This document shows positions 1 through 10,831 of a stretch of DNA of 64,000 bases, in pieces; positions within the stretch are counted from its first letter, which is position 1, and each line of letters starts with the position of its first letter. Where the stretch lies: NCBI GenBank assembly GCA_047967505.1, contig CM106538.1; one strand, given 5' to 3'. The notes beneath the pieces were generated by a model. That model searched no databases. It saw nothing but the letters and a program-made list of their open reading frames with translations, and had not been told where the DNA came from. Position numbers and translations under genes: made by a program. The stretch comes from Dipteris shenzhenensis. Lineage: Eukaryota; Polypodiophyta; Polypodiopsida; Gleicheniales.

Positions 1-401
1 TTTCCAATTTTAAACATCAGAAGGCTGCACACATGGTGTCCACCTAGTAAAAACGCTATCAGACAAAAAGTGCAGTGAATTTGTGGCCTGGCACTGTAGC
101 AGAGAATATGCTTGCAATGGCTAGAAACCTAGCAACCGTAAAAGCAAAGTTCTTGAGGCAAATTGATGAAAGAATATAAAAGAAATGCTGGTAGTGATTC
201 TATCTGATATAGATTATTTCAGTCACAGGCAAAGACAACACTAAGTGAAATCCACCCGCTAACACAAGATAGATAAATCTTCTAGGCCCGTACTTCGCAT
301 TTTTAAATCATTACGACTACTAATCTGTGATGCTAAGGAAAGAAATGACAAATGCAACTGATGAAATAACACACAGAACGCAGAAACAAGCTTGCACTAA
401 C

Positions 402-547
402 CGTATCTGCAGGGCCTTTTCTACAAATAACACAATTCCAAATCTGCTTTTGTTGTCCAGAGGACATTGCCCTCCTTCCATCTGCCTCTATGTCTGTTTC
501 AGCTGTAAGCAAAGATTCCTGATCACAAATCATCACACCTGTTAGTT
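402..547 (-). CDS. Possible further exon of the HEATR6-like gene
   Basis: This open segment follows the Ser-rich exon on the minus strand. A candidate acceptor (GATGCAG) lies just above 547, and a candidate donor reading ACG then GTTAGT lies at 401-402. The intron from 628 to 548 would be only about 80 bases, short but possible in plants. The peptide contains CDQESLLTAETDIEADGRR, acidic and polar, which could be the linker before the HEAT repeats. I see no diagnostic motif. It could equally be read-through into an intron, so confidence is low. Confidence 0.25.
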
Positions 548-628
548 CTGCATCAACTTTCACAAAAAGCATGGCTTCATCATCAGTTTAAAACCACCAT
601 AGGTAAATGCAGTGGCTTTGGTACTCAC

Positions 629-1490
629 CCCACTTACAGACGAATCAATGTTACTTGTGTCACACGCTCTGTGCTCAATACTGGATGCAGATGCCGCTTC
701 TGAACGTCCACTAGAGGAACCAGACTCAATAGGCTTACAAAGCTTACCATCACTTGAATTTGTGGTGGGCAGAGGCATCTGAGGAATAGCATTATTAGAA
801 AGGGATGATCCAGGTGCAGTACAAATCTCCACAAATGGGAAAACAGCTTGCGAATTCTCTATACATGGTCCTGGGACTAACTCCAAGCCTTTCTGTTGCT
901 GCTCTGAAATGTGAACAGAAGAACCTGGGATGAAAGAAGATAGTGACTCAGATGGATTAGATTTCGGACTCCCAGATTGGGGCACAAGTGTATGACGTGC
1001 AGGAGTAGTTATGTGTCTTAAATGGGGTGGCCGATAAGCACCATTCTCTACCTTACTTGAAGACAAGCAGCTACTTTCAGTAGGGGCAGTGAAGCTTATG
1101 CGAGATAGGAGGGCTGTAGAATCCATTCCAACTGCAGTATCCTTGCTTTCTTTAACAATAACGTCAGATGTTACGGTTTTAAATGAATGTGAAGAACTTG
1201 TGCTGGGCGATTCTTCAAACCATGGATCTATGAAGTCTTGACCATGTTTAGATCCATTTGGAATTGCTGAAGAAGAGGACAAAGTAGCAGGGCAGGAGTT
1301 CTCCTGAAAGACTGAAGCATAGGATGGAAAAGTTTTAGACTTTCCAGGAACAGGGGTTTGCATGCCAATGTTTCCTTGTTGAGTGCCAACAAAGAATACC
1401 TTCCGCATTGCCTCCACACCTTCTTTAAACCTGGTGTATTTGTCTCTCGTAATTACTGAAGCAAGCAATTCCAAGCGCTCATCAAGAACC
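629..1490 (-). CDS. HEATR6-like protein, Ser-rich exon with YRPPHLR motif
   Basis: A long exon on the minus strand. The acceptor is TTTCTCTTACCAG next to 1,490 and a strong donor, GTGAGT, starts at 628. The peptide opens VLDERLELLASVI and continues through GVEAMRKVFFVG, followed by about 230 Ser/Pro-rich residues with GAYRPPHLR. From memory, plant HEATR6-type HEAT-repeat proteins have a similar helical segment ending ALRIFFIYG, then a polar linker with YRPPHLR, in the same order. The family function in plants is poorly known; the proteins are predicted alpha-solenoid scaffolds. The reading frame is intact, so the gene may be functional. The C-terminal HEAT repeats would lie beyond base 1. The family call is moderate and rests on motif order only. 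Confidence 0.5.
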
Positions 1491-1674
1491 CTGGTAAGAG
1501 AAATTTTTTTGTCAAAGTCTCTGATCAAACACACCCAGAATTACACGAGGCCATAGTTTCTTTTGTCATCACGACACATCAAGCTTTGCCAACTCTGGAG
1601 CTATCATTTAACAAGGCTCCACGTAAAGCTCTTATAAAGATTATTGTTTCCCACATATAGCGCACAGATATCAT

Positions 1675-1889
1675 CTAGTCAGAATGACAAAGTGACTCAA
1701 GCAGCAATTTCCCACAGAACTTTTGAGTCTCATAATCGATAGGGAACACTGACCTGCGTGTTAAAATGCATAGTCCAAATGCCAGAACATCACAACCATG
1801 CTGCATGTCGATTAAGGCATTTTGAAGTGACGATGTATTCAATGAGTATAAAATCTCATCCACAATCCGCAACCGAGTTTCTTCATCCA
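1675..1889 (-). CDS. HEATR6-like protein, exon with LAFGLCIL segment
   Basis: Open minus-strand segment with acceptor GGGTTTCAG beside 1,890. It reads DEETRLRIVDEILYSL, then DVLAFGLCILTRRSVFPIDY and FCGKLLLESL, matching in order a HEAT-type helix pair expected just before the VLDERLELL exon. A strong donor (CGCAG then GTCAGT) within the segment, around 1,742, fits the phase of the 1,490 exon exactly. Using it would drop the SVFPIDY part, which also looks conserved, so the true 3' edge is unsettled. The start phase (one base carried in) fits the exon ending at 4,579. Confidence 0.45.
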
Positions 1890-2105
1890 CTGAAACCCAT
1901 GTCGAATTATTGAGACGATAAATTACTTTTTAAATACAAAAATTTGTAAGCTATATCTCAAAATACTTAGATATAATGGCACAGACACATATGAACAGAA
2001 AAAAGATCATTAAAAAGGAAATATTCAGATACGGGTTGCTCAATACATTCAAAACAGAGGTCCTCCCACCATTTTGGTTTGTTCTCATGCTTAAGATGCT
2101 TAACT

Positions 2106-3905
2106 TTCATTGCACAGGCTTATGCAGATGATTCATTCTTCATGCCAAAGAATAGTCCTCTGGAGCTTCGCTTATTGATGGATACCCTTTCTGATTTTGG
2201 GTTGGCAGCTGGTCTAAAAATTAATTTTCAGAAATCAAAACTCTTGCCTCTCAAGCATTGCGACTGGCATGCTATCCTTTGGCCCGGCCAGATTATTCAT
2301 CCGGAAAACATAGTAAGACATTTGGGTTATCCAATTGGCTGGAAAATCAGAAATAAGCAACAAATGTCTTGGGTATTTAACAAAATTCAGAACAAATTTG
2401 AATATTGGAAGATCTCCACTTGGCCTTTGCATGTTCGGCTTCGAATTGTCCAGTCCATTGTTTTAGCTTATGTCCAGTTTTACCTTCCTTTATTACATTG
2501 GTCATCTCGAGATCCCTCTTCTTTTATGTCTCAAGCCATGGAGATTTTTTGGAAAACTAAGCTTCATAAAAAAGCTTTAAGGTTGCTCAAAATGGACCTG
2601 CTTTGCTCACCAAGAATGCATGGTGGTTTGAATATTATAAACATCAAATTTCATGTGTTGGCAAGAAAGATCACTATGCTCAAGACTTTTTTTCAGCAAG
2701 AGCAGCCTTGGTCTATCATGTTGGCATTTTTGTGTGGCCAGATGCGCACAAATGCTTATGGACATACGGAAGTAGTACTTGGCAAGTTTCAAGGTAAAAT
2801 TCCGGGTTGTCCATTTTCCACTGCCTTGATTCAGGAGTGGAAGAAAGTGCTCTCTCGCATCAAATGGTCTCCCCATCCTACTTCTATAGCTTCCTCGCTT
2901 CGAATGGAAAGCCTTCATTGGAGTGCTGTTTTTTACTCTCCTCTTGCTGTACAACAACCAATCAGAGCTTACAATCTCATGAAGCTGGGCATTCGGTTCA
3001 TTGATGATGTGGTAGATACTCAAGGGCATCTTCTCTCTTTTCCGGCAGCATGCCAACACTACAATCTTGGGATGCATCATAGACCCATATGGAAAGCTAT
3101 TGCAAATCTCTTACTCCCTTTGGTTCCAATTCCAACATTGGAAGTAAGAGACAGGCTTCAAGATTGGCATCTTCAGTCTTCAAGTCCACGATTATCCTCT
3201 CAGCCTTTGCATCTATTGACTTCCATACAGGCTTATCGATTGATATTACCTCCTCCATGGATTGCTCATCATGCAAATTCTCTTTGGCATCTGAATAAGT
3301 CTTTAACTTGGTGGAAAGGAAAATTGAAATTGATATGGAAGTTGAAAATGCCATTGAAGCAGCGACTCTTTCTCTGGAGATGTATTGTTGGTATTTTTCC
3401 AGTGGGAGTGAAATTGGCTCAAAGAAGGATTGCCTCTCCTCTTTCTCCAAGATGTCATAATACTCCTGAGAGTATTCAACACTTATTATGGTTCTGTTCA
3501 TATTCCAGAGACCTTCTGGACAAGATCTCCTATTTTTTATCTCTCAGATTTCCTGCACACAGGTTCTCGAGGTTTTTCTGGATGTTTGGCAGATTATCAG
3601 CTTCTTTGTCATAGTATTCTCTTTTCTTCCATTGGACCAGATACTAGGCCTTATGGACCCTCTGGCTACAACGAAATCATGCATATCTGAATTCACCCCT
3701 TCAGCAACCTTATGAGTTCTTCCGGGCCTCATTGCGGCAGTCCTTATATGATGCCTTGCATGAGGAAGATTTGGATGTTTCTTTCATTCAGCTTTTCTTT
3801 TATTGTTTCTGATGGATAGGGCATTGGCTCTTTTCTTGAGCACTGCCCTGTTGTAAAATGGATGTTTCATAATATAATTTTCTTAGTTTCACAAAAAAAA
3901 AAAAA
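2106..3905 (+). mobile_element. LINE family A, 5'-truncated copy
   Basis: A non-LTR retrotransposon copy whose homology with the inverted copy at 5,287-6,115 begins around 2,106, inside the reverse transcriptase gene. It ends in a 3' UTR with a 13-base A tail (about 3,893-3,905) followed by GTGTATGTG. 5' truncation is typical of target-primed reverse transcription. I see no clear target-site duplication. It lies in the presumed intron between the host exons at 1.9 and 4.6 kb, in antisense to them. Confidence 0.85.
2118..3810 (+). pseudogene. LINE-A reverse transcriptase C-terminus plus zf-RVT region
   Basis: Open from 2,079 to the first stop at 3,614; homology starts near 2,110. It begins at AYADDSFF, the catalytic YADD box, so the fingers and palm upstream are lost. 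The thumb (GLKINFQKSKLL) and a connecting region follow. From about residue 400 there is a zf-RVT-type segment (TWWKGKLKLIWKLKMPLKQRLFLWR, then a Cys/His cluster near PRCHNTPESIQHLLWFCSYSRDLL). Two in-frame stops (about 3,612 and 3,645) interrupt the last 65 residues, which continue to about 3,810. The copy cannot retrotranspose. Confidence 0.85.
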
Positions 3906-3921
3906 GTGTATGTGTTAGAGG

Positions 3922-3922
3922 G

Positions 3923-4010
<88 letters not shown>

Positions 4011-4092
4011 CCATTGGGCCCTCCTTTGGAGTCTAATGTCATGTACATTGATTTCATGTTAATATAGTAATGTGCTTTCACAAAAAAAAAAA

Positions 4093-4134
<42 letters not shown>
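3922..4134. repeat. (GT)n(GA)n microsatellites flanking a LINE 3' tail
   Basis: Two compound microsatellites, each in the order A-tail, (GT)n, (GA)n, at 3,922-4,007 and 4,093-4,134. Between them lies a short segment ending TGCTTTCAC plus an A tail, the typical end of a LINE-A 3' UTR. The arrangement suggests a very short LINE tail inserted into a GT/GA tract, with the tract itself duplicated on both sides. Confidence 0.85.
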
Positions 4135-4420
4135 GCTGTAGCCCTTGCTTCAGCCTTCCCATCAGTTTCCTAGCCTCCTCAAACCAGCCCGTTGGTATCA
4201 CCTATCACTGCATCAGTTTTTACAAAGCAATAATTTGAAGCTGGAGGATGCTACGTTTGATTCTCCTCCAGCTTGATATGTAACTTTTTACTTGGCTGCC
4301 TCATGAGTTTGGCTCTGAGGCTTTACTTGTAAATTTTTTCCTTGTACTTATTGGTGCGTTTTTTTCTCTTTTGAGGTTTCCCATACAGAAATATAAGATT
4401 TCACTTTTAAAAAAAAGTGT
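4135..4420 (+). mobile_element. LINE 3' UTR fragment with A tail
   Basis: About 285 bases ending GATTTCACTTTT, an A run and GTGTG. The end structure is the same as the other LINE tails in the window. It holds no coding sequence. Its body resembles the 3' UTR at 46,220-46,480 in style (repeated GCTGCCTCA and TTGTACT-like words). It is likely a separate short insertion stacked on the preceding one. Confidence 0.5.
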
Positions 4421-4578
4421 GTTGGGGGGAGGGGGGGAACAGAGCATGAGCGTGAGTGCATAAAGCCTTCTTTAAAAAAGGAATGCATTACAGCTTTCTG
4501 CTTTTTGAAAGCAGCTTATGAACACCTGGGGCAAAATGGGTACAGACTTTTGCAAATGAGAGTCTCAGGAATACTTAC

Positions 4579-4707
4579 AACATGTTGGCATGGGCAGCAC
4601 GCCAACCATATCAATGTATGGCAGAAGATATATGTTCAATACTGTAGTATAATAAGCTTGCCTAGTTAAGGTATCAATGCCATACCAAAGACAATTGCAA
4701 AATTGAA
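4579..4707 (-). CDS. HEATR6-like protein, internal exon
   Basis: A 129-base symmetric exon. The acceptor is CTTTTCTCTCTGATAG beside 4,708 and the donor is a perfect GTAAGT starting at 4,578. It encodes VQFCNCLWYGIDTLTRQAYY and continues IYLLPYIDMVGVLPMPTC, a plausible helical repeat. It enters and leaves in phase 1, which matches the exon starting at 1,889 downstream and the exon ending at 24,278 upstream. The family link is by position and phase rather than a motif. Confidence 0.45.
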
Positions 4708-4709
4708 CT

Positions 4710-5280
4710 ATCAGAGAGAAAAGGAAAACCTTTATAAACACCTGCATAGACAACCTAAGGGAATATATAGACAACCTAAGGGAATATAAAGGATTCTACA
4801 ACTATTCTTGGGTAAAGTTGTGTGCTTAAATTGATGATCGTCCTCTTGCTAACCTACTAACCTTTATATCAATTCCATTTACACCATCGTTTCTAGAGTT
4901 CAAGGGGCTGCTAGAGTTCTATGATTTTCAGCCTATTGCAACCATGTAGAACACTCTCTTGTCACCTTCTCTAGTAAAGTCCTTGTTCTTTACTTTTACA
5001 GAACCTTTGGATGACCTGCTCCTCGTTCTGTACAAGTTCAGTCGTACCTCGGTGCCCTCCTACTTTGGCAAATGATGCAACACCCCTTCCATCAGGTTCC
5101 CCTTTGTGTTGAGCTGAATAATTTTCTGTACTTCCATATTGGGGGGAGGGGGGGGGGGGGGGGGGGCGGGGGGGACGAAAGGAAGAAAAAGACGCAAGAA
5201 CACAGGTGAGGCAGTCAAAATTCAGAATCCTTGGTGAACCATCATTCCCCCCTCCCCTCCCCCCTCTCCAACAAACACAA
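4710..5280. other. Non-coding stretch with G-run
   Basis: I see no gene. The stretch holds a duplicated 20-base word (ACAACCTAAGGGAATATA type) at about 4,748 and 4,768, and a long G run near 5,140-5,174. It is probably intron sequence of the host gene next to the LINE-A copy. Confidence 0.4.
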
Positions 5281-5286
5281 ACACTT

Positions 5287-6115
5287 TTTTTTTTTTGGTG
5301 AAACTAAGAAAATTACATTATGAAACAATGGACTGGACAATTCGAAGCCGAACATGCAAAGGCCAAGTGGAGATCTTCCAATATTCAAATTTGTCCTGAA
5401 TTTTGTTAAATACCCAAGACATTTGTTGCTTATTTCTGATTTTCCAGCCAATTGGATAACCCAAATGTCTTACTATGTTTTCCGAATGAATAATCTGGCC
5501 GGGCCAAAGGATAGCATGCCAGTCGCAATGCTTGAGAGGCAAGAGTTTTGATTTCTGAAAATTAATTTTTAGACCAGCTGCCAACCCAAAATCAGAAAGG
5601 GTATTTATCAATAAGCGAAGCTCCAGAGGACTATTCTTTGGCATGAAGAATGAATCATCTGCATAAGCCTCTGCAATGAAAGGCCGTGAGCCAGGAATCT
5701 CAAGCCCCACTAACTATCCAATATCAACCAGATGATCCATATAAAGAAGCAAAGGATGTGAAGCAATAGCATAGAGCAAAGCACTGAGAGGGCATCCCTG
5801 TCGAACTGATCGTTCCAGATTCCAAGACTCAGACAAATGATTCCCTATAAAGCATTGAGCAGTGGAATCTGAGTAAAGCCAATATATGACAATAACTAGC
5901 TTTGGCCCAAAACCAAGTTTAGACATGATTTGAGAGACATAATCCCACTGTACGGTATCAAATGCCTTTGCCACATCCACCTGCATGACCAAAACATCTT
6001 GAGCTGAATATTTTGCATATTCCATTGCGATGAGGGTATTGGAAATATTATCATGTATATTCCTTCTTGGAACAAAACCATATTGCCTTGGATGAAGTCC
6101 ATATGAAGGATCCAA
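5287..6115 (-). mobile_element. LINE family A, inverted copy with internal deletion
   Basis: Read on the minus strand it runs from the middle of the RT gene to an A tail at about 5,287-5,299. The last coding words (RIVQSIV) pass directly into the 3' UTR, so about 1.4 kb present in the 2.1-3.9 kb copy is missing. Flanks on the minus strand are GT-rich and similar on both sides (GTGTTTGTGTTTGTTGG after the tail; a related TTTGTTTGTTGG before the 5' end), consistent with a target duplication in a GT tract. Confidence 0.85.
5318..6115 (-). pseudogene. LINE-A reverse transcriptase core
   Basis: Encodes the RT palm and thumb: GLHPRQYGFVPRRNIHDNI, then VDVAKAFDTVQWD with a catalytic Asp, SVRQGCPLSALLY, a stop at about 5,714, then AEAYADDSFFMP with the catalytic YADD. 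The shared region is nearly identical to the copy at 2.1 kb, with about four amino-acid differences in some 117. The 5' end abuts a (GT)n tract that reads as CVCVCVC but is not part of the protein. The in-frame stop and the deletion of the C-terminal domain make it dead. Confidence 0.85.
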
Positions 6116-6117
6116 CA

Positions 6118-6143
6118 AACAAACACACACACACACACACACA
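6118..6143. repeat. (AC)n microsatellite
   Basis: About 26 bases of AC repeat directly at the 5' edge of the inverted LINE-A copy. It probably is the insertion target. Confidence 0.8.
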
Positions 6144-6214
6144 ATATCTTTACCCCTTTTCCTCCTTGGCATCCCCACTTGTACTCCAACCATGAAAAAA
6201 TTCTAATTCCATCC

Positions 6215-7400
6215 CCCAATGAGAAAGAATTGTATTAAGTATGAGAAAAGCCCCAAAGACAATGTTCAAGACAAAAGTTAACCATGCGAGAATCAAGCTC
6301 TACCCAACAAAAAAGCCCAGTAAAGATCCAAGGCTGAGGCTGAAAGTGCCATCTCAAATCTCTAGTAACCTTTAAGAAGAAAGGACAGCCTCTCTGCTTT
6401 CTGAGGAAGATAGTACTCATGGCAAAATCAACTTGCATACTTGACCAAAGGACCATCATAATGTGTACAATGTCTTTCCAAATACTAGTCGTCGGTGGAA
6501 TTGGGAACGATCAAGTGCCTTTGTACATGTGGATCTCTAGATATGCCAGGCTGAAATGCTTGCTACGATCTCCTAACATGGGTCCATCAAGGATTGTACA
6601 AATCTGTAGGGAGAGAATAGAACAACGTCCAGAGAGCATAGCTCAACCAAATGATGTCGAACCGAAAAAGCCCAAGGGGAGCTATGCCTCAAATTAAACA
6701 CCTGAGACCCAGACATAGAGTCAGGACATTGAGCTGTACGTGATAAAGAAAGGGGAGCGAGCAAATCTACTCAAAAGTCTTGCAATGTCCTTGGCTTGTT
6801 TGCAATCCCAAAGGCAATGTTGAATGTACCCCTCAGCAGAGAGGGAATGTGAGCATGAAGTGGGAGTCCAAACGTAGACTTCCATTGATACTTAATAATC
6901 CCTCCATGAATAGAAACCCAAAAGAAGAGAGTGATTTTTATATTCTTGGGAACTTTCAGAGCTTTCCCCCAAAAAAAATCTGCAATTCTCCTGAAATCTG
7001 AAACGCCTAGTTAGCAGCTCTTAAGAGCTTTCAGTCCCTAACGTTGAGCTGAAACCTCTTGGCATTGTTAACAATGTAGTGGAAAGATGGGAGATTCTTT
7101 TCATGGTTTCTTGCATCAATTCACTCCCACTCCCCAAGATCCCAATGCAAGTACTGATAGGAACACCCCCCAGCCGAGAGGGATGTCCCGAGATGGGGGT
7201 CTAAATACTAGTTAGAAGCCAAAAAACAGTGCTCCACATGACCCACAATCCTGATTGGCTCAAAGTGCACATGAACGATGATATTCTCATCCACGGACGC
7301 GGATAGCCTGCCCTTATAGAGTGCACATCAGAAGACCAAGGCATCTCCATATCTATCTTACTGGAGATCATATGTCCTGAAATGGGATGCCTATCATCCA
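6215..7400 (-). mobile_element. LINE family C, degenerate 3' part
   Basis: On the minus strand the reading recovers pieces of a zf-RVT-like C-terminus and the closing words DLRWHFQPQPWIFTGLF, with many frameshifts and stops. The 3' UTR has the block AGAAAGAATTGTATTAAGTA, seen also at about 18,135 and 29,255, which defines family C. No functional protein remains. Confidence 0.6.
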
Positions 7401-9437
7401 TCTAACTCTATTGTGCTGTCTCTCATTTGTAAGGACCAAGTCCAAGAGTAAGGCTGCCTGAACCTGCTCAAACCTCCTCCTGCTGCTTCTGAGGTGATTA
7501 ATGTAGGACTGACCTGAGATCAGCAGGAAGGCCTTTGTATTCATTAAATCTCTGAGATAAGGCTTCTATTTTTGGACTGGTACTTTTCTAAGCTGTACCC
7601 TGTTTTTGCTTTAGTTGCTGCCTCTCCGTACCTATGGTGAGCCCCTCTAGTAGATGCCAGAAACGAATTCAATTGAACCTAAGCAGAGGATAGAATAGAA
7701 GAATCCTAGGATAGCTAGAAATTAGCTGAAGTCAAGTGCACCCGCGGCAGGAAGACATTTTGCTTTAAAAACAGGACATATCAATTACGATTGAAATCAT
7801 ACATTGCATATCCCTTCTAGCAGCGCTTACGACTGAGATGGTAATGTGGAAACTGCATTTGAGGTGGGATTTCTAGAGAATCGAAGCAGATTTAAGAATG
7901 CCTGGCCGCCTTTTAGTGACAAATTTAATCTCCAGTTAAAGATTTACCATCCATGAGGGCTTTATTCAGGAGGTCAGCCTGATCATAATGATGTAAAAAT
8001 CATTCAAATTGATAACTTTGAAATTTCACCCTCTAACATGCTGATATGTGGCAACCAAAGATTGGGGCAACTTTCCGCACCCAAAATTTGCATAGAAGAG
8101 TGTCACAGGCTCATGAACACATTCTCCGAATTTCAAAATGAAAGGACATGATTTTCCCACATTTTCCCATGATTTTCATGCTCTGATACCACTGAAAGAG
8201 AACTAGCCCTGACTTTGGCTAACTCTTCCTGGCTAAATAGACATTCCTAGACTAGCCCTCATCAAACTCTAGAGCAGAACTTTTTGCTTTTTTTTTAAAA
8301 AAAACTCTAGAGCAGAAATGAGTAATTCAGACGAAGTACTTGCCTTAGGCCAGAGCATTTCCATTTAGAAGCAGTGAGTACAATGCTGAAGGGAATAGAA
8401 AGGTCCCTCTTAGAGTGGAGAGAGTAAAAGTCAGGGGACGGACTCAAGCTGAAATACCCAATTTGGTATAACAGTGTATAGATCATAAGCTGAGTACAAA
8501 TGAGGCAGCCATGCCCTATAGGATCAAGGCAGGCTGTTTTACAACTTCGTATATGGGATAATACCCCAACATTGCCATGTGGCATCTCCTAGCAGCCTAA
8601 AGTACAAAGTATTAGCTACAAAGCCAATTTGAAAAAGCCACTAAACTAACCTGTTTGTTACAACTAGGCTCCTTGGCCCAAAGGCTAATAAACATGCCGA
8701 AAGGATTCTTTATGTAGCATGGATGGGTTGAATTAGTCTAAAACATGAGGTCACAGAGACTTGCAACCATAGGAGGACAAAGACCTAGATGAAGACTTGA
8801 GGCCAAGGTGGAGAAGGAGAGCAGACAACAAGACCGTGGAAGTAAGAGGAGGTCAGGCAGCCATTGGGGAGGAGATTTGGAGTCAACTGATGAAGCAGCC
8901 CCAGCAACCAGGAGCTGATTCCCCAGAACGGCAAGGAGCCAGCTTTGCAAATAAAGAGGGGTTGAGCCTACTGCAACCCATTGAGGATAGGGAAGACCTA
9001 GATGGAAAGGACCCCAGCAAGCTATGTCCATGACTAGTGACGAGGAAGAGGGGATTTTGAATGAAAGACAAGCTAGAAGGGAAAGCTCACTTTGGAGAAG
9101 TAGCAGGAGAACTAACGTTTGGTGTATGTTCTTGGGTGGAAAGAGGAAGTCCAGCATTAGAGATTGAGTAGGTCTGGTTGGGGTGCATCCCAGAGCAGAG
9201 AGCCACCGTGGGGAGCACATATTGATACTCATTGTTCTTGTAATTGCATTGAAGATTGGGTAAATCTGGCAGGGGTGCACCTGGCAGCAAGGAGCCACTG
9301 TGATCCCTAAAGCTCCATTGTACTAGTTTTGATCATGCTCCACCTTTGGGGGAGCACATATTGATACTCATTGTTCATAGCAATGTGTGATCTTGTTGTG
9401 TCGTGTCCTCAGCACTCAAGCCGGTTGGAAAGACCAG
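7400..9437. other. Mostly featureless stretch with one LTR/PBS edge
   Basis: No convincing gene. GCTCTGATACCA at 8,180-8,191 is the reverse complement of the initiator-Met tRNA primer site. It is followed one base later by TGAAAGAGAAC, so a minus-oriented LTR probably starts at 8,193, but no partner LTR or coding body was found. Around 9,210 and 9,350 a 24-base word (beginning AGCACATATTGATACTC) occurs twice. Confidence 0.4.
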
Positions 9438-9735
9438 TAAAAGCTCATTAATTTATTCCTGTACTATGCATGCTTTGTGCTCAGGATGCAAGCAAGGGTG
9501 AAGGAGCGAGAAAGCCATATTTATAACAAACAGCTTACTTTTTTATTCATCCCTCGAACTGTACAGCTTCTCTCTCCTAGATCCGTAATCACAAAGTTAC
9601 ATGTAAGGAAAGCCATCCGCTCCAACCATCCAGATACTTCTCATATTCCTATTTACACAAGTCTCACACTCCTTAATCAAACTACTCTAACCCCGCCCCC
9701 CCCCCCCCCCCCCCCCCCCGATCTTTCCCTCCCCC
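9438..9735 (-). repeat. Gypsy-O 3' LTR, first part
   Basis: Matches 20,878-21,206 over most of its length (for example GCTCATTAATTTATTC, GCTTTGTGCTCA, TTATTCATCCCTCGAA). It contains a 24-base C run (9,696-9,719) where the other LTR has only short C runs. The chromovirus inserted just after this tract. Confidence 0.8.
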
Positions 9736-10210
9736 TGTCAACAATTTTATCTATGCACGATTCTGTCTGTAGCCTGAATCTCTGCTCGTCATTGAAGCAA
9801 TCACGGGCGATGGCTATCTGTTATACCACCCAGCCTTTTCTCTGGGATAGTAAATCATCAGATCCATACGTTATTTTATTCATACCTATCCATGAGACCC
9901 TCAAATCCCTAGATAGTTCTCCTTGCCAAATGTCATCAATTTAGCCTCTCCACTTGGTGCACCTTTTTTACCCTCTCTTGGGGCACATTAAAAACCACTT
10001 GCCCCTTGGCATTATTGCACATTTAGGTGCACCTAGGCCTTAGCACTTTGAACTATCTAGTCAATGCCATTCCGCCCTCACCTAGGACCTTGGCAGTTAC
10101 TTCTCTTGACCATTTCAATTACGCACATTAACTATTACAAAAGTTGGTCATCTAAGAGAAAATGCCCACCGATCTATCCGAGGTCATGCTATCACGGCTA
10201 GAGCATAACA
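9736..10210 (-). repeat. Gypsy-I 3' LTR
   Basis: 475 bases. In element sense it begins TGTTATGCTC and ends AATTGTTGACA. It differs from the 5' LTR at 15,518-15,994 by only a handful of bases (for instance one extra T in CTCTTGGG and a changed CACTTTGAAC word), so the insertion is fairly recent. The purine tract on the minus strand just before it (AAGGAGGGAAGGAA, complement of 10,211-10,225) is the polypurine tract. Confidence 0.9.
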
Positions 10211-10225
10211 TTCCTTCCCTCCTTC
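10211..10225 (-). other. Polypurine tract of gypsy-I
   Basis: On the minus strand the bases directly before the 3' LTR are all purine with one exception. This is the expected primer for plus-strand DNA synthesis. Confidence 0.75.
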
Positions 10226-10831
10226 AAGCATCAGCGTCCTCGATGATGAAATCTGGGAAAGCTCTCCGTAACTGGTATACGGATTCCCAGGTAGCTTCCG
10301 ATAGAGGCTGACCATGCCATGCAACCAACACCGTGGGTATCTTCCGATTTCGTATTTGCATTGTTCCTCGGTCCAAGATTCTTGTTGGTTGGCGCTTTGC
10401 AATATCCTCTATCTCCTGAAACAAAACCACACCTTCGATTAGTGAGTCACCTGTATGCAAAAATTTCTTTAAGCACGAAACATGAAAACCGGGTGCACCT
10501 TACACCCCTGTGGCAATTCTAATTTATAGGCTACACTGCCTATTCTTTTTAGAATTAACCACGGCCCACAGTATCGAGGTGATAACTTAGCACACTCTCC
10601 TGAAGTCAACGACTTCGAGTGCGAAGGAACTCTGAGAAAAACTTTTTCTCCTTCTTCAAATACTCTTATAGACCGATTTTCATCCGCATATATCTTGGCT
10701 CTATCCATAGCCTGACGGATGTTAGCTCTCGCAAGTGCTAGCATCTCCCGCATCTGAACTACAAAGTTCGCGGCACTAGGCACTTTCTGAGGTACTCCAA
10801 CTATAGTTGGATTGGCTGGGTCTATAACCAT
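10224..10831 (-). pseudogene. Gypsy-I integrase C-terminal region and chromodomain
   Basis: Two overlapping open segments separated by a frameshift near 10,465. The first gives the integrase tail with GEKVFLRVPSHSKSL and KLSPRYCGPWLILKRIGSVAYKLELP. The second contains PTRILDRGTMQIRNRKIPTV followed by LVAWHGQPLSEATWE and FPDFIIEDADA, a chromodomain of the plant chromovirus type. Such domains steer integration to particular chromatin. The element ends with a stop just inside the PPT. Confidence 0.85.

Noticed and set aside
3800-4201. Open frame rich in His-Thr and Leu-Ser repeats on the minus strand.
   Set aside because: It is the translation of the GT/GA microsatellites.
8307-8585. Minus-strand segment with an acceptor-like start, considered as a host exon.
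   Set aside because: It lies just inside a probable LTR (primer site at 8,180), and no donor or recognisable protein was seen.
8738-9298. 186-codon Leu-rich frame on the minus strand as a membrane protein.
   Set aside because: Low-complexity Leu/Ser composition, no motif and a competing frame on the other strand; no support.
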